A stretch of 64,000 nt of DNA from Micromonospora mirobrigensis (GCF_900091555.1 NZ_FMCX01000003.1:496001-560000), one strand, 5' to 3'. Shown: positions 47,932 to 56,992, counted from the first letter of the stretch. Notes: generated by a model not told the origin, from the letters alone. A program made the numbers and translations.

Positions 47932-48978
47932 TCACACGCTCACCGTGGTCAGTGGCAGCGCCGAGTCGGCCGGCAGGTCCAGCCGGCTCGGTGCGACACC
48001 GGAGGCGACCAGGTGCGAGCCGAGCGCGGCCACCATCGCGCCGTTGTCGGTGCAGAGCTTCGGCCGGGGCACCCGGACCCGGATGCCGTGCTTGCCGGCC
48101 CGCTGCTCGGCCATCGCCCGCAGCCGGGAGTTCGCCGCCACCCCGCCGCCGATCACCAGCGTGTCGATGCCGTCGGCCCGGCATGCGGCCAGCGCCTTGG
48201 TGACGAGCACGTCGCAGACCGCCTCCTGGAAGGAGGCCGCCACGTCGGCCACCGGCACCGCCTCGCCGGCCCGCTGCCGCCCCTCCACCCAGCGGGCGAC
48301 GGCCGTCTTCAGGCCGGAGAAGGAGAAGTCGTAGCGGTGGGCGGCGAGGTCCTTGGCGGCGGTGAGGCCGCGCGGGAAGGCGATCGACGCCGGGTCGCCG
48401 GCCCGGGCCTCCCGGTCGATGTACGGTCCGCCGGGGAACGGCAGGCCGAGCAGCCGGGCCACCTTGTCGAAGGCCTCCCCGGCGGCGTCGTCGATGGTGG
48501 CGCCGAGCGGCGTCACCCCGGTCGCCAGGTCGTCGACCCGCAGCAGGGAGGAGTGGCCGCCGGAGACCAGCAGGGCGATCGCCGGCTCGGGCAGCGGCCC
48601 GTGTTCCAGGGTGTCGACGGCCACGTGCGCGGCGAGGTGGTTGACCCCGTACACCGGCTTCTCGGCGGCCAGCGCGTAGCCCTTCGCCGCCGCCACGCCG
48701 ACCAGCAGCGCGCCGGCCAGGCCGGGACCGGAGGTGACGGCGATGGCGTCGATGTCGGCGAGGGTCACCCCCGCCTCCTTCAGCGCCCGGTCCATGGTCG
48801 GCACGATCGCCTCCAGGTGGGCCCGGCTGGCCACCTCGGGCACCACGCCACCGAACCGGGCGTGCTCCTCGACGCTGGAGGCGAGCGCGTCGGCGAGCAG
48901 GGTGTGCCCGCGGACGATCCCCACACCGGTCTCGTCGCAGGAGGTCTCGATGCCCAGGATCAGCGGTTCGTCAGCCAT
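47932..48978 (-). CDS. tsaD: tRNA N6-threonylcarbamoyladenosine synthase subunit TsaD
   Basis: A 348-residue cytosolic ATPase-fold protein that transfers the threonylcarbamoyl group to A37 of ANN-decoding tRNAs. [15 protein letters not shown] begins the fold, [17 protein letters not shown] has the metal-binding His pair, [11 protein letters not shown] the phosphate loop, and [15 protein letters not shown] and CTDNGAMVA the C-terminal motifs. It works with TsaB and TsaE, both encoded in the window. It lies 6 bp after rimI. Confidence 0.96.
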   Translation of the reverse strand: MADEPLILGIETSCDETGVGIVRGHTLLADALASSVEEHARFGGVVPEVASRAHLEAIVPTMDRALKEAGVTLADIDAIAVTSGPGLAGALLVGVAAAKGYALAAEKPVYGVNHLAAHVAVDTLEHGPLPEPAIALLVSGGHSSLLRVDDLATGVTPLGATIDDAAGEAFDKVARLLGLPFPGGPYIDREARAGDPASIAFPRGLTAAKDLAAHRYDFSFSGLKTAVARWVEGRQRAGEAVPVADVAASFQEAVCDVLVTKALAACRADGIDTLVIGGGVAANSRLRAMAEQRAGKHGIRVRVPRPKLCTDNGAMVAALGSHLVASGVAPSRLDLPADSALPLTTVSV

Positions 48979-48984
48979 CGCCTC

Positions 48985-49437
48985 TCAGTCCGTCCCGCGC
49001 CGCATGACCAGCGCGTCGGTGTTGCTCGGTTGGTAGTAGCCCCGGCGTACGCCGATCGGTTCGAAGCCGTAGCTGGCGTAGAGCCGCTGGGCCGGCGCGT
49101 TGTCGGCGGCCACCTCCAGCAGCACGGCGGGCGCGCGGCGACGGGCCGCCTCGGCGAGCAGCGCCTCCAGCAGCGCCCGGCCCAGGCCGTGCCGCTGGGC
49201 GTCCCGGCGGACCGCGATGTTCTGCACCCACGCCTCGTCGGCCTGCACGGTCAACCCCGCGTAGCCGAGCACGGCACCGTCGGCGTCCGTGGCGACCAGG
49301 TAGAAGTGCCCGTTGGCCAGCTCGTTCCAGAACATTCCCGGCGACCACTGCTCGGCGCCGAAGAGGTCGGCCTCGATTCTGAGCACCTGGTCGATGTGCC
49401 ACCACCGGAACCGCTCCAGCCGGGCGGGAGCCGTCAC
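48985..49437 (-). CDS. rimI: Ribosomal-protein-alanine N-acetyltransferase RimI-like (GNAT)
   Basis: A 150-residue GNAT acetyltransferase. The acetyl-CoA loop is RDAQRHGLGRALLEALL, preceded by AWVQNIAV; the C-terminus has LLEVAADNAPAQRLYASYGFEPIGVRRGYY, which contains the RimI-typical NxxAxxLYxxxGF pattern. It acetylates the N-terminus of ribosomal protein S18 in other bacteria. It overlaps tsaB by 4 bp and precedes tsaD, the usual actinobacterial order. Confidence 0.93.
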   Translation of the reverse strand: MTAPARLERFRWWHIDQVLRIEADLFGAEQWSPGMFWNELANGHFYLVATDADGAVLGYAGLTVQADEAWVQNIAVRRDAQRHGLGRALLEALLAEAARRRAPAVLLEVAADNAPAQRLYASYGFEPIGVRRGYYQPSNTDALVMRRGTD

Positions 49438-50111
49438 GGCAGGACCGGCTTGTGGCCGGTGGCCGCCACCGCGTCGGGGCGGCGCAGGTAGAGCGGGGTG
49501 AGCCGCTCCCCGGGTGCGCCGGCACGGATCCGCTCGGCGGCCAGCCCGACCAGCGCCAACGGGTCCGGGTAGCGCGGCTCGGCCCGCACCGGCAGCCCGA
49601 GGACGTCGGCGTACCGGTGGGCGCCGTCGCCGACCGTGGCCGTGACGGCGAGGTCGCGGGCCCGCTCGGCGGCGACCGCCGGAAGGTCGACGTTCGGGCC
49701 GGCGATCCGCTGGCCGGCGCCGTCGTAGACCGCCCAGTAGATCTCCCGGCGGCGGGCGTCGCTGGCGGCCAGGACCGGCTCGCCGGCCGCCGCCGGGTGG
49801 CCGATCGCGTCCAGCGAGCAGACGCCGTACGTGGGGACGTCGAGGACCTGGCCCATGGTGGCGGCGGTGACCAGCCCCACCCGCAGCCCGGTGAACGGGC
49901 CCGGGCCGAGCCCGGCGACGATCGCGGTGAGGTCGGCGACGCGGGCCCCGGCGTCCGCCAGCACCGCCTCGACCTGCGGGGCGAGCAGCTCACCGTGCGC
50001 CCGGGCGTCGACGGTGCACCGCTGGGCGCGGAGCGCGACGCCGTCGGCGGAGACCTCCGCCAGCGCCGCGGTCACCGCGGGGGTCGAGGAGTCCACCACG
50101 AGTACGAGCAC
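49434..50111 (-). CDS. tsaB: tRNA threonylcarbamoyladenosine biosynthesis protein TsaB
   Basis: A 225-residue partner of TsaD. The N-terminal ASKHA fold begins LVLVVDSSTPAVTAAL; VDARAHGELLAPQVEAVL and IVAGLGPGPFTGLRVGLVTA are family signatures. It scaffolds the TsaBDE complex. It starts at GTG 50111; a TACGCT box ends 8 bases upstream and no ribosome site is visible, so the message may be almost leaderless. Confidence 0.95.
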   Translation of the reverse strand: MLVLVVDSSTPAVTAALAEVSADGVALRAQRCTVDARAHGELLAPQVEAVLADAGARVADLTAIVAGLGPGPFTGLRVGLVTAATMGQVLDVPTYGVCSLDAIGHPAAAGEPVLAASDARRREIYWAVYDGAGQRIAGPNVDLPAVAAERARDLAVTATVGDGAHRYADVLGLPVRAEPRYPDPLALVGLAAERIRAGAPGERLTPLYLRRPDAVAATGHKPVLP

Positions 50112-50257
50112 GATATGCCAGCGTAGTCGGCCGCTCGGTCACCAGCCGTGACGCCCCCACCCGGCCCGCGTTGCTGGACCTCGCCGCGCCGCCCGGGCGC
50201 GGCGGGTGGGATCACCCTGCGTCATTGCCCGCCCGAATCGAACAACCGCGACGAGCC

Positions 50258-50295
50258 TGATACCTCAGAGTCATCTTGATGACTCTGAGGTATCA
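50258..50295. promoter_or_regulatory. Large palindromic operator in front of the XRE regulator gene
   Basis: Perfect 18-bp arms TGATACCTCAGAGTCATC around TT, 32 bp before ATG 50327. Its core AGAGTCA-N6-TGACTCT recurs at 15008-15027. It is far longer than most operator dyads and very AT-rich for this genome, so it probably binds a regulator as two dimers, most likely the product of the adjacent gene. Confidence 0.85.
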
Positions 50296-50326
50296 CGCTC
50301 ACAAACCTCTGCGGCACCATCCGGGG

Positions 50327-51040
50327 ATGCCCGAGACCCGGTTGGCCGCCCTCCTGAGTGACGTGATCCGCCGGCAGCGGCAGCTCCACGAGCTGAACCA
50401 GCGCCGGCTGGCGGAACTGGCCGGGGTCAGCCAGGCCACGGTGGCCAGGATCGAACGCGGCGACCGCTCCCCCAGCCTGCCGGCGCTCGAACGGCTGCTG
50501 GCCGCCATGGATCTGCAGCTCACCATCGGCGTCGAGGAGTTGGACGCGCATCTCGACGCCCGGCTCACCGAGCAGGCCGCGCGCCCGCTGGCCGAGGTGC
50601 TGGACGGTCTCGGGCTGGACCGGATCGTCGACCGGCTCGGTGACCTGCCGTACCTGCTGACGGGGAGCACCGCGGCGCTGCTCCAGGGCGCTCCCCTGCC
50701 GACCGACGCGGTCGAGATCGCGGTGCGGTGGCGGGACTCGGCACGCCTCACCGAATGGCTGAACGCCGCCTACGCGCAGCGGTGGAACGCCCGGTGGGGC
50801 GAGTACGGCGGGGTGCACATCGAGCCGGAGGAGCCGGGCGAGCACCGGTGGCTGACCCGGCACGGTGAGCTCAGGGCCCAGATGTGCGACGAGCTGCCGG
50901 CGGGCATCAAGGTGCGGCACGGCGACCGGAGCTACCGGGTGGTGCCGCTCGTCCAGGTGGAGGCGACCGACCCCCGGGCGGCCGACCTGCTGCGCCGCCA
51001 CCGGCAGCGACAGCAGGCCGCCGAGGCCCCAGCCGGCTGA
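50327..51040 (+). CDS. XRE-family regulator with nucleotidyltransferase-like C-terminal domain
   Basis: A 237-residue protein from ATG 50327 (an upstream TTG would lie in the palindrome). The helix-turn-helix is RQRQLHELNQRRLAELAGVSQATVARIERGDRSPSLPALERLLAAM in segments (about residues 14-58). The C-terminal 130 residues contain LTGSTAALLQGAPLPTDAVEIAVRW, resembling the GS-x9-D strand of nucleotidyltransferase folds (as in AbiEii or MNT types), though the catalytic acidic pair is not obvious. HTH-plus-nucleotidyltransferase fusions occur in toxin-antitoxin and abortive-infection settings. A large palindrome overlaps its promoter. Confidence 0.75.
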   Translation: MPETRLAALLSDVIRRQRQLHELNQRRLAELAGVSQATVARIERGDRSPSLPALERLLAAMDLQLTIGVEELDAHLDARLTEQAARPLAEVLDGLGLDRIVDRLGDLPYLLTGSTAALLQGAPLPTDAVEIAVRWRDSARLTEWLNAAYAQRWNARWGEYGGVHIEPEEPGEHRWLTRHGELRAQMCDELPAGIKVRHGDRSYRVVPLVQVEATDPRAADLLRRHRQRQQAAEAPAG

Positions 51041-51076
51041 GGAGCCAGCCGTCCGGCGAGCCCAGCACCGGCGGGG

Positions 51077-51778
51077 TCAGCCCGCTGAGCGTTCCCAGTC
51101 GACGGTGGGCAGGCCGGCATCGGCGAGGGCCTTGTTGGCCGCGCTGAACGGACGGCTGCCCAGGAAGCCACGAGGGTTCATCGGGCTGGGGTGACCGGCC
51201 TCCAGCACCACGTGCTGCGGGTTGGTCACCAGGGCCGCCTTCTTGCGGGCGTACCCGCCCCAGAGCAGGAAGACCACCCGCTCCGGCCGGGCGTCGAGGG
51301 CCCGGATGGTGGCGTCGGTGAACTCCTCCCACCCCTTGTTGGCGTGCGAGCCCGGGGTGGCCTGGCGGACGGTGAGCACCGCGTTGAGCAGCAGCACGCC
51401 CTGCGCCGCCCAGCCGTCCAGGTTGCCGCTGCGCGGCTTGGGCACGCCCAGGTCCTCGCCCAGCTCCTTGAAGACGTTGCGCAGCGACGGCGGGACGGTC
51501 ACCCCGTCGCGGACGCTGAAGCTCAGCCCGTGCGCCTGCCCCGCCCTGTGGTAGGGATCCTGCCCGAGGATCAGCACCCGGCACTGCTCCGGCCCGCAGA
51601 GCCGGTAGGCGGAGAAGAGGTCCGCCACCGGCGGGAAGACCGTCTGGGTGGCGTATTCCCGGGCGACGAACTCGGCCAGCGCGGCCGTGCGGGCCGGGTC
51701 GAGGTGCGGGGTGAGCACGGCACGCCACGCCTCCGGCAGCATGGCCAGCAGGTCGAGGGTGGGGGCGTCGTCGGGCAT
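51077..51778 (-). CDS. ung: Uracil-DNA glycosylase
   Basis: A 233-residue family 1 UDG that removes uracil from DNA. The water-activating motif is LILGQDPYHRAGQAHGLSFSV, the uracil pocket has LLLNAVLTVRQ, and the DNA-inserting loop is GHPSPMNPRGFLG with the catalytic His. ATG 51778 is chosen over TTG 51784 because GGAAAGG lies 6 bases before the ATG. It converges on the XRE regulator gene. Confidence 0.96.
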   Translation of the reverse strand: MPDDAPTLDLLAMLPEAWRAVLTPHLDPARTAALAEFVAREYATQTVFPPVADLFSAYRLCGPEQCRVLILGQDPYHRAGQAHGLSFSVRDGVTVPPSLRNVFKELGEDLGVPKPRSGNLDGWAAQGVLLLNAVLTVRQATPGSHANKGWEEFTDATIRALDARPERVVFLLWGGYARKKAALVTNPQHVVLEAGHPSPMNPRGFLGSRPFSAANKALADAGLPTVDWERSAG

Positions 51779-51910
51779 CGGCAACCTTTCCAGGAGGGCG
51801 ACTTGGCTCTCTTCCTATCAGCCCACACCGACAACGAGGAACGACAGTACCGGTCGGGTGGCTCGGCCCTCTTTAGGATGGGAGGTCGGAGCACGACTTC
51901 TGGAGGCGGC

Positions 51911-52123
51911 ATGACTCGCACCTTGACCGCGGCGGTCCACCAGGAGGACGACTGGTACGTCGCCCGCTGCCTGGAACTCGACGTCGCCAGCCAGGGCGAG
52001 ACGCTTGACGAGGCCCTCAGCAACCTGCGGGAGGCAGTCGAGGTCTACCTCGACGAGGTTCAGAATCCGACGATCGAGACCACTCCCCTGGTGACGTCGT
52101 TCCAGGTCGGACGAGCCGCATGA
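51911..52123 (+). CDS. hicB: HicB-like antitoxin
   Basis: A 70-residue protein from ATG 51911 (GGAGGCGGC upstream). TAAVHQEDDWYVARCLELDVASQGETLDEALSNLREAVEVYLDE (in order) is the partial RNase H fold of HicB; no DNA-binding tail is present, unlike longer HicB proteins. It overlaps hicA by 4 bp. The gene order is antitoxin first, the reverse of most hicAB loci. A TAGGAT box at 51874-51879 may be the promoter. Confidence 0.88.
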   Translation: MTRTLTAAVHQEDDWYVARCLELDVASQGETLDEALSNLREAVEVYLDEVQNPTIETTPLVTSFQVGRAA

Positions 52124-52344
52124 GCCCTGCGCTGGCCGACCTGCCGCTGCGCAAGGTGCTGGACACCCTGAAGAAGGCCGGCTTCGACCATGTCCGGACC
52201 AAGGGCAGCCACGCCGTCTACCGGAACCCGGCAGGGAACGTCGTGGTGGTGCCCCAGCACGGCACCGTGAAGCGGGGCACGCTCGCCTCGATTCTCCGCC
52301 AGGCCGGGTTGACGCCAGCGGAGTTTCTCGACCTGCTGCGGTGA
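52120..52344 (+). CDS. hicA: HicA-like mRNA interferase toxin
   Basis: A 74-residue double-stranded-RNA-binding-fold toxin. KVLDTLKKAGFDHVRTKGSHAVYRN contains the catalytic His in the GSH motif, followed by VVVVPQHGTVKRGTLASILRQAGLTPAEFLDLL. It cleaves mRNA when released from the HicB-like partner. The start is within the stop of hicB (ATGA). Confidence 0.92.
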   Translation: MSPALADLPLRKVLDTLKKAGFDHVRTKGSHAVYRNPAGNVVVVPQHGTVKRGTLASILRQAGLTPAEFLDLLR

Positions 52345-52353
52345 CCCCTCGGC

Positions 52354-52836
52354 CTAGTCGAGGGCGGTGAGCCGGGCCGCCCAGTCGCCGCCGACCGGCT
52401 CCAACGCGATCACCCGGGTGTCGTCGTCGCGGCGGTCGATGCGGACCCGCAGGTGCGTGTCGGCCAACTGCTCGACCATGCCCTCGCCCCACTCGACCAC
52501 GGTCACCGAGTCGTCCACCGAGGCGTCCAGGTCCAGGTCGTCGATCTCGGCCCGCGGGTCCGCCGCGTCGCCCAGCCGGTACGCGTCGGCGTGCACCAGC
52601 GGCACCCGGCCACCCCGCTGCGGGTCCGGCTGGTGCACCCGGGCGATGACGAAGGTGGGCGAGGTGATGTCACCCCGCACGTGCAGCCCGGCGCCGATGC
52701 CCTGGGTCAGCGCCGTCTTGCCGGCCCCCAGCGGGCCGGTGAGCAGCAGCAGGTCACCGGGGCGAAGCAGCCGGGCCAGCCGGCGCCCGAACGCCTGGGT
52801 GTCGGCCGCGGTGGACAGCTCGACGACGTGACTCAC
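52354..52836 (-). CDS. tsaE: tRNA threonylcarbamoyladenosine ATPase TsaE
   Basis: A 160-residue P-loop protein of the t6A pathway. Walker A is LTGPLGAGKTALTQG, followed by ITSPTFVI and the acidic motif HADAYRL; VEWGEGM is the Walker-B-like end. It starts at GTG 52836, overlapping the hydrolase gene by 4 bp. It energises release from TsaBD. Confidence 0.93.
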   Translation of the reverse strand: MSHVVELSTAADTQAFGRRLARLLRPGDLLLLTGPLGAGKTALTQGIGAGLHVRGDITSPTFVIARVHQPDPQRGGRVPLVHADAYRLGDAADPRAEIDDLDLDASVDDSVTVVEWGEGMVEQLADTHLRVRIDRRDDDTRVIALEPVGGDWAARLTALD

Positions 52837-53930
52837 AAGCCCTCCAGGAACCTGGTCAGCGCCGCGTTGACCAGCTCCGCGTGCTCCAGCATCACCACGT
52901 GCCCGCTGTCGGGGATCCGGACCGCCTCGGCGTGCGGCAGCCGCCGGACGATCTCGTCGGAGTGGGTGGCCGGGATGATCAGGTCCTTGTCGCCGACCAC
53001 CACCAGCACCGGCGTGCCGGCCAGCGCGGCCAGCGCGGGCAGCCGCGAGTGGGTGGCCAGGGTACGCAGGTAGCGGGTCACCGTGTCGGCGGAGGTCCGC
53101 GAGTTCATCGTCTCGACGTACGAGACCAGCGCCGCGCTGGGCTTCGCGGTGCCGAAGCCGAGCCGGCGGGTGAGCAGCCAGGCCACGTTCTGGGTCGATC
53201 TCCGGGCGTGCTCGATGACCGTGCCGCCGTACCGGGTGGCGTTGTTGACCATGTAGAGCACCGGGCCGCCGACCCGGTTGAGCAGGGCGGGAGCCACCAG
53301 CTTGCTCTCCGCCAGCAGACCGCCGGAGGTGGCCATCAGCACCGTGCCGACCACCCGGTCGCCGAACATCTCCGGAAACAGCTCGGCGAACGCCATGATG
53401 GTCATGCCGCCCATCGAGTGCCCGACCAGCACCAGCGGCCCCTCCGGGGTGGTCGCGTCGATCACCCGGCGCAGGGTGCGGCCGAGCCGCTCGAGGTCGT
53501 ACTCGCCGGTCTCCAGCCGGCCCGAGCGGCCGTGCCCGGGCTGGTCGTACGCGACGATCCGGTGCTCGCCGCGCTCGGTGAGCAACTTGCGCTGGAAGTG
53601 GAACGTCCCCATGTCCAGGCAGAAGCCGTGCACGAACACCACGGTCGGGTGCCCGTCGACCGGTCGCTTCGGCTCCACCACCTCGACGTGGATGTCGGTG
53701 CCGTCCGGCATCTCCAGCCGGTACGACTCGTCGTACGGCAGGTCGCCGAAGACCTCGTGCGCGTACGGGTCGGTCGGGTCGGCCTTGAGCCGGCGGACCA
53801 GGGCGCGTTCGCTGACCACGCCCGCCGCGAGCCCGGCGGCGGCCACGCCGACCGCGGCCCCGACGACGCCGGCGACCCGCCCGGCGGCGGTCCGCGGCCG
53901 AGGAATGCGCAGCCGTGGAGACCTGGTCAT
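52833..53930 (-). CDS. Alpha/beta hydrolase
   Basis: A 365-residue hydrolase with an N-terminal hydrophobic segment (VAGVVGAAVGVAAAGLAAGV), probably a signal anchor. TVVFVHGFCLDMGTFHFQ is the oxyanion loop, VGHSMGGMTIMAFAE the nucleophile elbow with Ser, GDKDLIIP the acid turn and DSGHVVMLEHAELV the catalytic His. It sits between alr and tsaE with 4-bp overlaps on both sides, a conserved actinobacterial arrangement. The substrate is unknown. Confidence 0.9.
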   Translation of the reverse strand: MTRSPRLRIPRPRTAAGRVAGVVGAAVGVAAAGLAAGVVSERALVRRLKADPTDPYAHEVFGDLPYDESYRLEMPDGTDIHVEVVEPKRPVDGHPTVVFVHGFCLDMGTFHFQRKLLTERGEHRIVAYDQPGHGRSGRLETGEYDLERLGRTLRRVIDATTPEGPLVLVGHSMGGMTIMAFAELFPEMFGDRVVGTVLMATSGGLLAESKLVAPALLNRVGGPVLYMVNNATRYGGTVIEHARRSTQNVAWLLTRRLGFGTAKPSAALVSYVETMNSRTSADTVTRYLRTLATHSRLPALAALAGTPVLVVVGDKDLIIPATHSDEIVRRLPHAEAVRIPDSGHVVMLEHAELVNAALTRFLEGL

Positions 53931-55045
53931 GCCCGCTCGCCGTCGTAGACCCGGGGCACCCGGCTGCCGCCGAACCGGGTGACGATCTCGTAGTTGATGG
54001 TGCCGGCCGCCTCGGCCCAGTCGTCGGCGGTGGGACCGCCGTCGGCGCCGTCGCCGAAGAGGGTGGCCACGTCCCCGGCCGCGACCGGGTCGTCGCCGCA
54101 GTCCAGGACGAACTGGTCCATGCAGACCCGGCCGGAGATGGTCCGGCGGACCCCGCCGAGCTGCACCGGGCCGACGTTCGAGGCGTGCCGGGGCACCCCG
54201 TCGGCATAGCCGAGCGGCACCACGGCCAGGTTCGCCTCCCGCTCGGTGAGGTAGGTGTGGCCGTACGAGACGCCGGTGCCCTCGGGGACCCGCTTGGTGA
54301 GCATCACCCGGGCCCGCGCGGTCATCGCCGGGCGCAGCCCGAACCGCTCACCGGCGATCGGCGACAGGCCGTAGGTGGCGATGCCCGGGCGGACCAGGTC
54401 GAAGTGGGTGTCCGGGCGGGTCAGCGTGGCTGCGGAGTTGGCCAGGTGCCGGTAGCGGGGGCGCAGCCCGGCCCGCTCGACCATGGCCAGCCCCTCGTGG
54501 AAGACGGCGAGCTGCCGGTCCGTGGTGGGGTGGCCGGGCAGGTCCGCGTACACGAAGTGGCTCCACACGCCGACCACCTCGACCAGGCCGTCGGCCTGGG
54601 CCTTCGCGGCGGCCTCCAGCAGGGTCGGCCAGTCGGCCACGGTCGCGCCACCGCGCGACAACCCGGTATCGATCTTGAGGTGCAGCCGCGCCGGGCGGCC
54701 GGCCAGCCGGCTCGCCTCGATCATCTCGTCGAGCTGGGACAGGCTCGCGGCGCCCAGGTCGACGCCGGCCGTCACCCCCTCGTGCAGCGGCAGCCCCGGG
54801 CTGAGCAGCCAGGCCAGCACCGGCGCGGTGATCCCGGCCCGGCGCAGCCCGAGCGCCTCGTCCAGGGTGCAGACGCCGAGCCAGTCCGCCCCGGCGTCGA
54901 GCGCGGCCCGGGCCGCCGGGACCATGCCGTGGCCGTAGCCGTCCGCCTTGACCACCGCCATCAACTCGGCGCTGGTGCCCGACCGGAGCCGGGCCACGTT
55001 GTCACGGATCGCGTCGAGATCGACGCGCACCTCGGCCTGCCACAT
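53927..55045 (-). CDS. alr: Alanine racemase
   Basis: A 372-residue PLP enzyme making D-alanine for peptidoglycan. The PLP lysine is in AVVKADGYGHGM; RLHLKIDTGLSRGG and the C-terminal GRVCMDQFVLD with the second-subunit Tyr region YGHTYLT complete the active site. The start codon is 6 bases after a TAGGCT box, suggesting leaderless expression. Confidence 0.95.
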   Translation of the reverse strand: MWQAEVRVDLDAIRDNVARLRSGTSAELMAVVKADGYGHGMVPAARAALDAGADWLGVCTLDEALGLRRAGITAPVLAWLLSPGLPLHEGVTAGVDLGAASLSQLDEMIEASRLAGRPARLHLKIDTGLSRGGATVADWPTLLEAAAKAQADGLVEVVGVWSHFVYADLPGHPTTDRQLAVFHEGLAMVERAGLRPRYRHLANSAATLTRPDTHFDLVRPGIATYGLSPIAGERFGLRPAMTARARVMLTKRVPEGTGVSYGHTYLTEREANLAVVPLGYADGVPRHASNVGPVQLGGVRRTISGRVCMDQFVLDCGDDPVAAGDVATLFGDGADGGPTADDWAEAAGTINYEIVTRFGGSRVPRVYDGERA

Positions 55046-55051
55046 GCACCC

Positions 55052-55057
55052 AGCCTA
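55052..55057 (-). promoter_or_regulatory. Leaderless -10 box for alr
   Basis: TAGGCT on the minus strand (55057-55052), then 6 bases, then ATG 55045. No ribosome site. Confidence 0.55.
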
Positions 55058-55081
55058 CTTCCAGGTAGATCACCTCGACCG

Positions 55082-56563
55082 CTACCCGGTCGTAGCGCCC
55101 AGCCGGCCCACCACCGGGCGCAGCGCCGCCGCCACGTCCGGCGCGGTCACCGGACCGCCCCGGGCCGCCTCCCGGCCGGCCAGCCCGTGCAGGTACGCCG
55201 CCGCGGCGGCCGCCCGGTCCGCCGGCACCCCACCGGCGAGCAGCGAGCCGAGCAGCCCGGCCAGCACGTCCCCGGTGCCCCCGGTGGCCAGCGCGGCGGT
55301 GCCGGTCGGGTTGACGTACGCCCGGCCGTCCGGCGTGCCGACGATCGTGCGGTCCCCCTTGAGCAGGACCACCGCGTTCATCCAGGCGGCCAGCCGCAGC
55401 GCCGCGCCGACCCGGTCCGCGCCCGGCTCCTCCCCGCAGAGCCGGGCGAACTCACGGTCGTGCGGGGTGACCACGATCGGGGCGTCCCGGTCCCGGAGCC
55501 GCTCGGCCATCTTGCCGTCCACCATCAGGGTCAACGCGTCGGCGTCCAGCACCACCGGCACCGGCGCGGCCAGCACCGCGCGCAGCTCGGCGGCGGCGTC
55601 CTCACCGGTGCCCAGCCCGGAACCACACACCCACGCCTGCACCCGACCGGCGTCGGCGACCCGCCCGGTGGCGATCACCGACGGGTGCTGGTGCACCACC
55701 TCCGCCCGGGCCCCACCGGCGTACCGGACCATCCCGGTCGGGCCGGCAAGCGCACCGCCCACCGAGAGCACCGCCGCACCCGGGTACGTCGCCGAGCCGG
55801 TCGCCACCCCCACCACGCCCCGGCTGTACTTCTCCGACGCAGGCCCCAGCTCCGGCCACCACTGCTCGACGTCGGACCACTCGACCACCCGCAGCGCCGG
55901 CGACCCGCGCAGCCACGGCCCGAGACCGATGTCCACCAGCTCGACCTGCCCGGCCAGCGCCGCCGCCGGACCCACCACCAGGGCCGGCTTCAGCGCGCCG
56001 AAGGCCACCGTCACGTCGGCCCGGACCGCGCTCGGCCGGCCGGAGGCGGAGAGCGGCACGTGCCCGGTGTCCACGGCGACGCCGCTCGGCACGTCCACCG
56101 CCACCACCGTGGCCCGGTCGCCGTCCCGCCCGCGGTGCTCGACCGGGCTCGCCGCCAGCTGCTCGGCGGTCTCCCGCAGGCCACCCCGGCCGCCGATGCC
56201 CACGATGCCGTCCAGCAGCAGGTCGACCGTGGCCGGCGGCCGGTCCACCAGCCGCCCACCGGCGGCCCGGAACGCGGCCAGCCCCTCGGCGTGCGCCCGA
56301 CCGGGGCTGAGCAGCAGCGCCGACACCGCGGCGCCCCGACCGGCGAGCCGGGCGCCCGCGTACAGCGCGTCGCCGCCGTTGTCACCGGAGCCGACCAGCA
56401 GCAGCACCCGGGCGCCGTAGACGCCGCCCCGCTCGGCGAGCAGCAGCCCGCACCGCCGGGCCAGCCCGGCCGCGGCCCGCTGCATCAGCGTCCCCGGCGG
56501 GAGGGTGGCCATCAGGCCCGCCTCCGCCGCGCGTACGTCCGCCACCCGCCACACCGGCTTCAT
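55082..56563 (-). CDS. nnrD: Bifunctional NAD(P)HX epimerase/dehydratase
   Basis: A 493-residue protein repairing hydrated NADH and NADPH. The N-terminal epimerase domain (YjeF_N) has LLLVGSGDNGGDALYAGARL and VDLLLDGIVGIGGRGGLR. The C-terminal dehydratase domain has VTPHDREFARLCG and the ATP site NPTGTAALATGGTGDVLAGLLG. It begins at ATG 56563, 48 bp after acpS. Full length for a fused enzyme. Confidence 0.95.
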   Translation of the reverse strand: MKPVWRVADVRAAEAGLMATLPPGTLMQRAAAGLARRCGLLLAERGGVYGARVLLLVGSGDNGGDALYAGARLAGRGAAVSALLLSPGRAHAEGLAAFRAAGGRLVDRPPATVDLLLDGIVGIGGRGGLRETAEQLAASPVEHRGRDGDRATVVAVDVPSGVAVDTGHVPLSASGRPSAVRADVTVAFGALKPALVVGPAAALAGQVELVDIGLGPWLRGSPALRVVEWSDVEQWWPELGPASEKYSRGVVGVATGSATYPGAAVLSVGGALAGPTGMVRYAGGARAEVVHQHPSVIATGRVADAGRVQAWVCGSGLGTGEDAAAELRAVLAAPVPVVLDADALTLMVDGKMAERLRDRDAPIVVTPHDREFARLCGEEPGADRVGAALRLAAWMNAVVLLKGDRTIVGTPDGRAYVNPTGTAALATGGTGDVLAGLLGSLLAGGVPADRAAAAAAYLHGLAGREAARGGPVTAPDVAAALRPVVGRLGATTG

Positions 56564-56611
56564 GCCACCCGTCCCCTCTCCCGCCCCGGACCGGCCGGCC
56601 CGCCGGTCGAC

Positions 56612-56980
56612 TCAGCGTTCCGCCACCACCATCGCCGACGCGATCCCGCCGTCGTGGGACAACGACAGGTGCCAGCGGTTAACCCCGCGTTCGGTCGCCG
56701 CGGCGGCCACCGTGCCGGAGACGGTCAGCCAGGGCCGGCCGTCCGGGTCGGGCACGACCTCGCAGTCGTGCCAGCGCAACCCGGCCGGCGCGCCCAACGC
56801 CTTGGCCACCGCCTCCTTGGCGGCGAACCGGGCGGCCAGCGACTCCGGCGAGCGCGGGTTGCCGGAGCGGGTGAACCGCTCGGCCTCGGTGAAGAGCCGG
56901 TCCGCCAGCAGCGGCGTCCGTGCCAGGGCCTTGGCGAACCGTTCCACCAGGACCACGTCGATGCCGACCGCCACGATCAC
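56612..56980 (-). CDS. acpS: Holo-[acyl-carrier-protein] synthase
   Basis: A 122-residue phosphopantetheinyl transferase that activates ACP for fatty-acid synthesis. [17 protein letters not shown] has the Mg-binding Asp, and [18 protein letters not shown] the second motif; [16 protein letters not shown] ends the fold. It starts at GTG 56980, 6 bases after a TAGGGT box, suggesting a leaderless message. Confidence 0.95.
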   Translation of the reverse strand: MIVAVGIDVVLVERFAKALARTPLLADRLFTEAERFTRSGNPRSPESLAARFAAKEAVAKALGAPAGLRWHDCEVVPDPDGRPWLTVSGTVAAAATERGVNRWHLSLSHDGGIASAMVVAER

Positions 56981-56986
56981 GAACTC

Positions 56987-56992
56987 ACCCTA
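56987..56992 (-). promoter_or_regulatory. Leaderless -10 box for acpS
   Basis: TAGGGT on the minus strand (56992-56987), then GAGTTC, then GTG 56980. No ribosome site. Confidence 0.55.
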
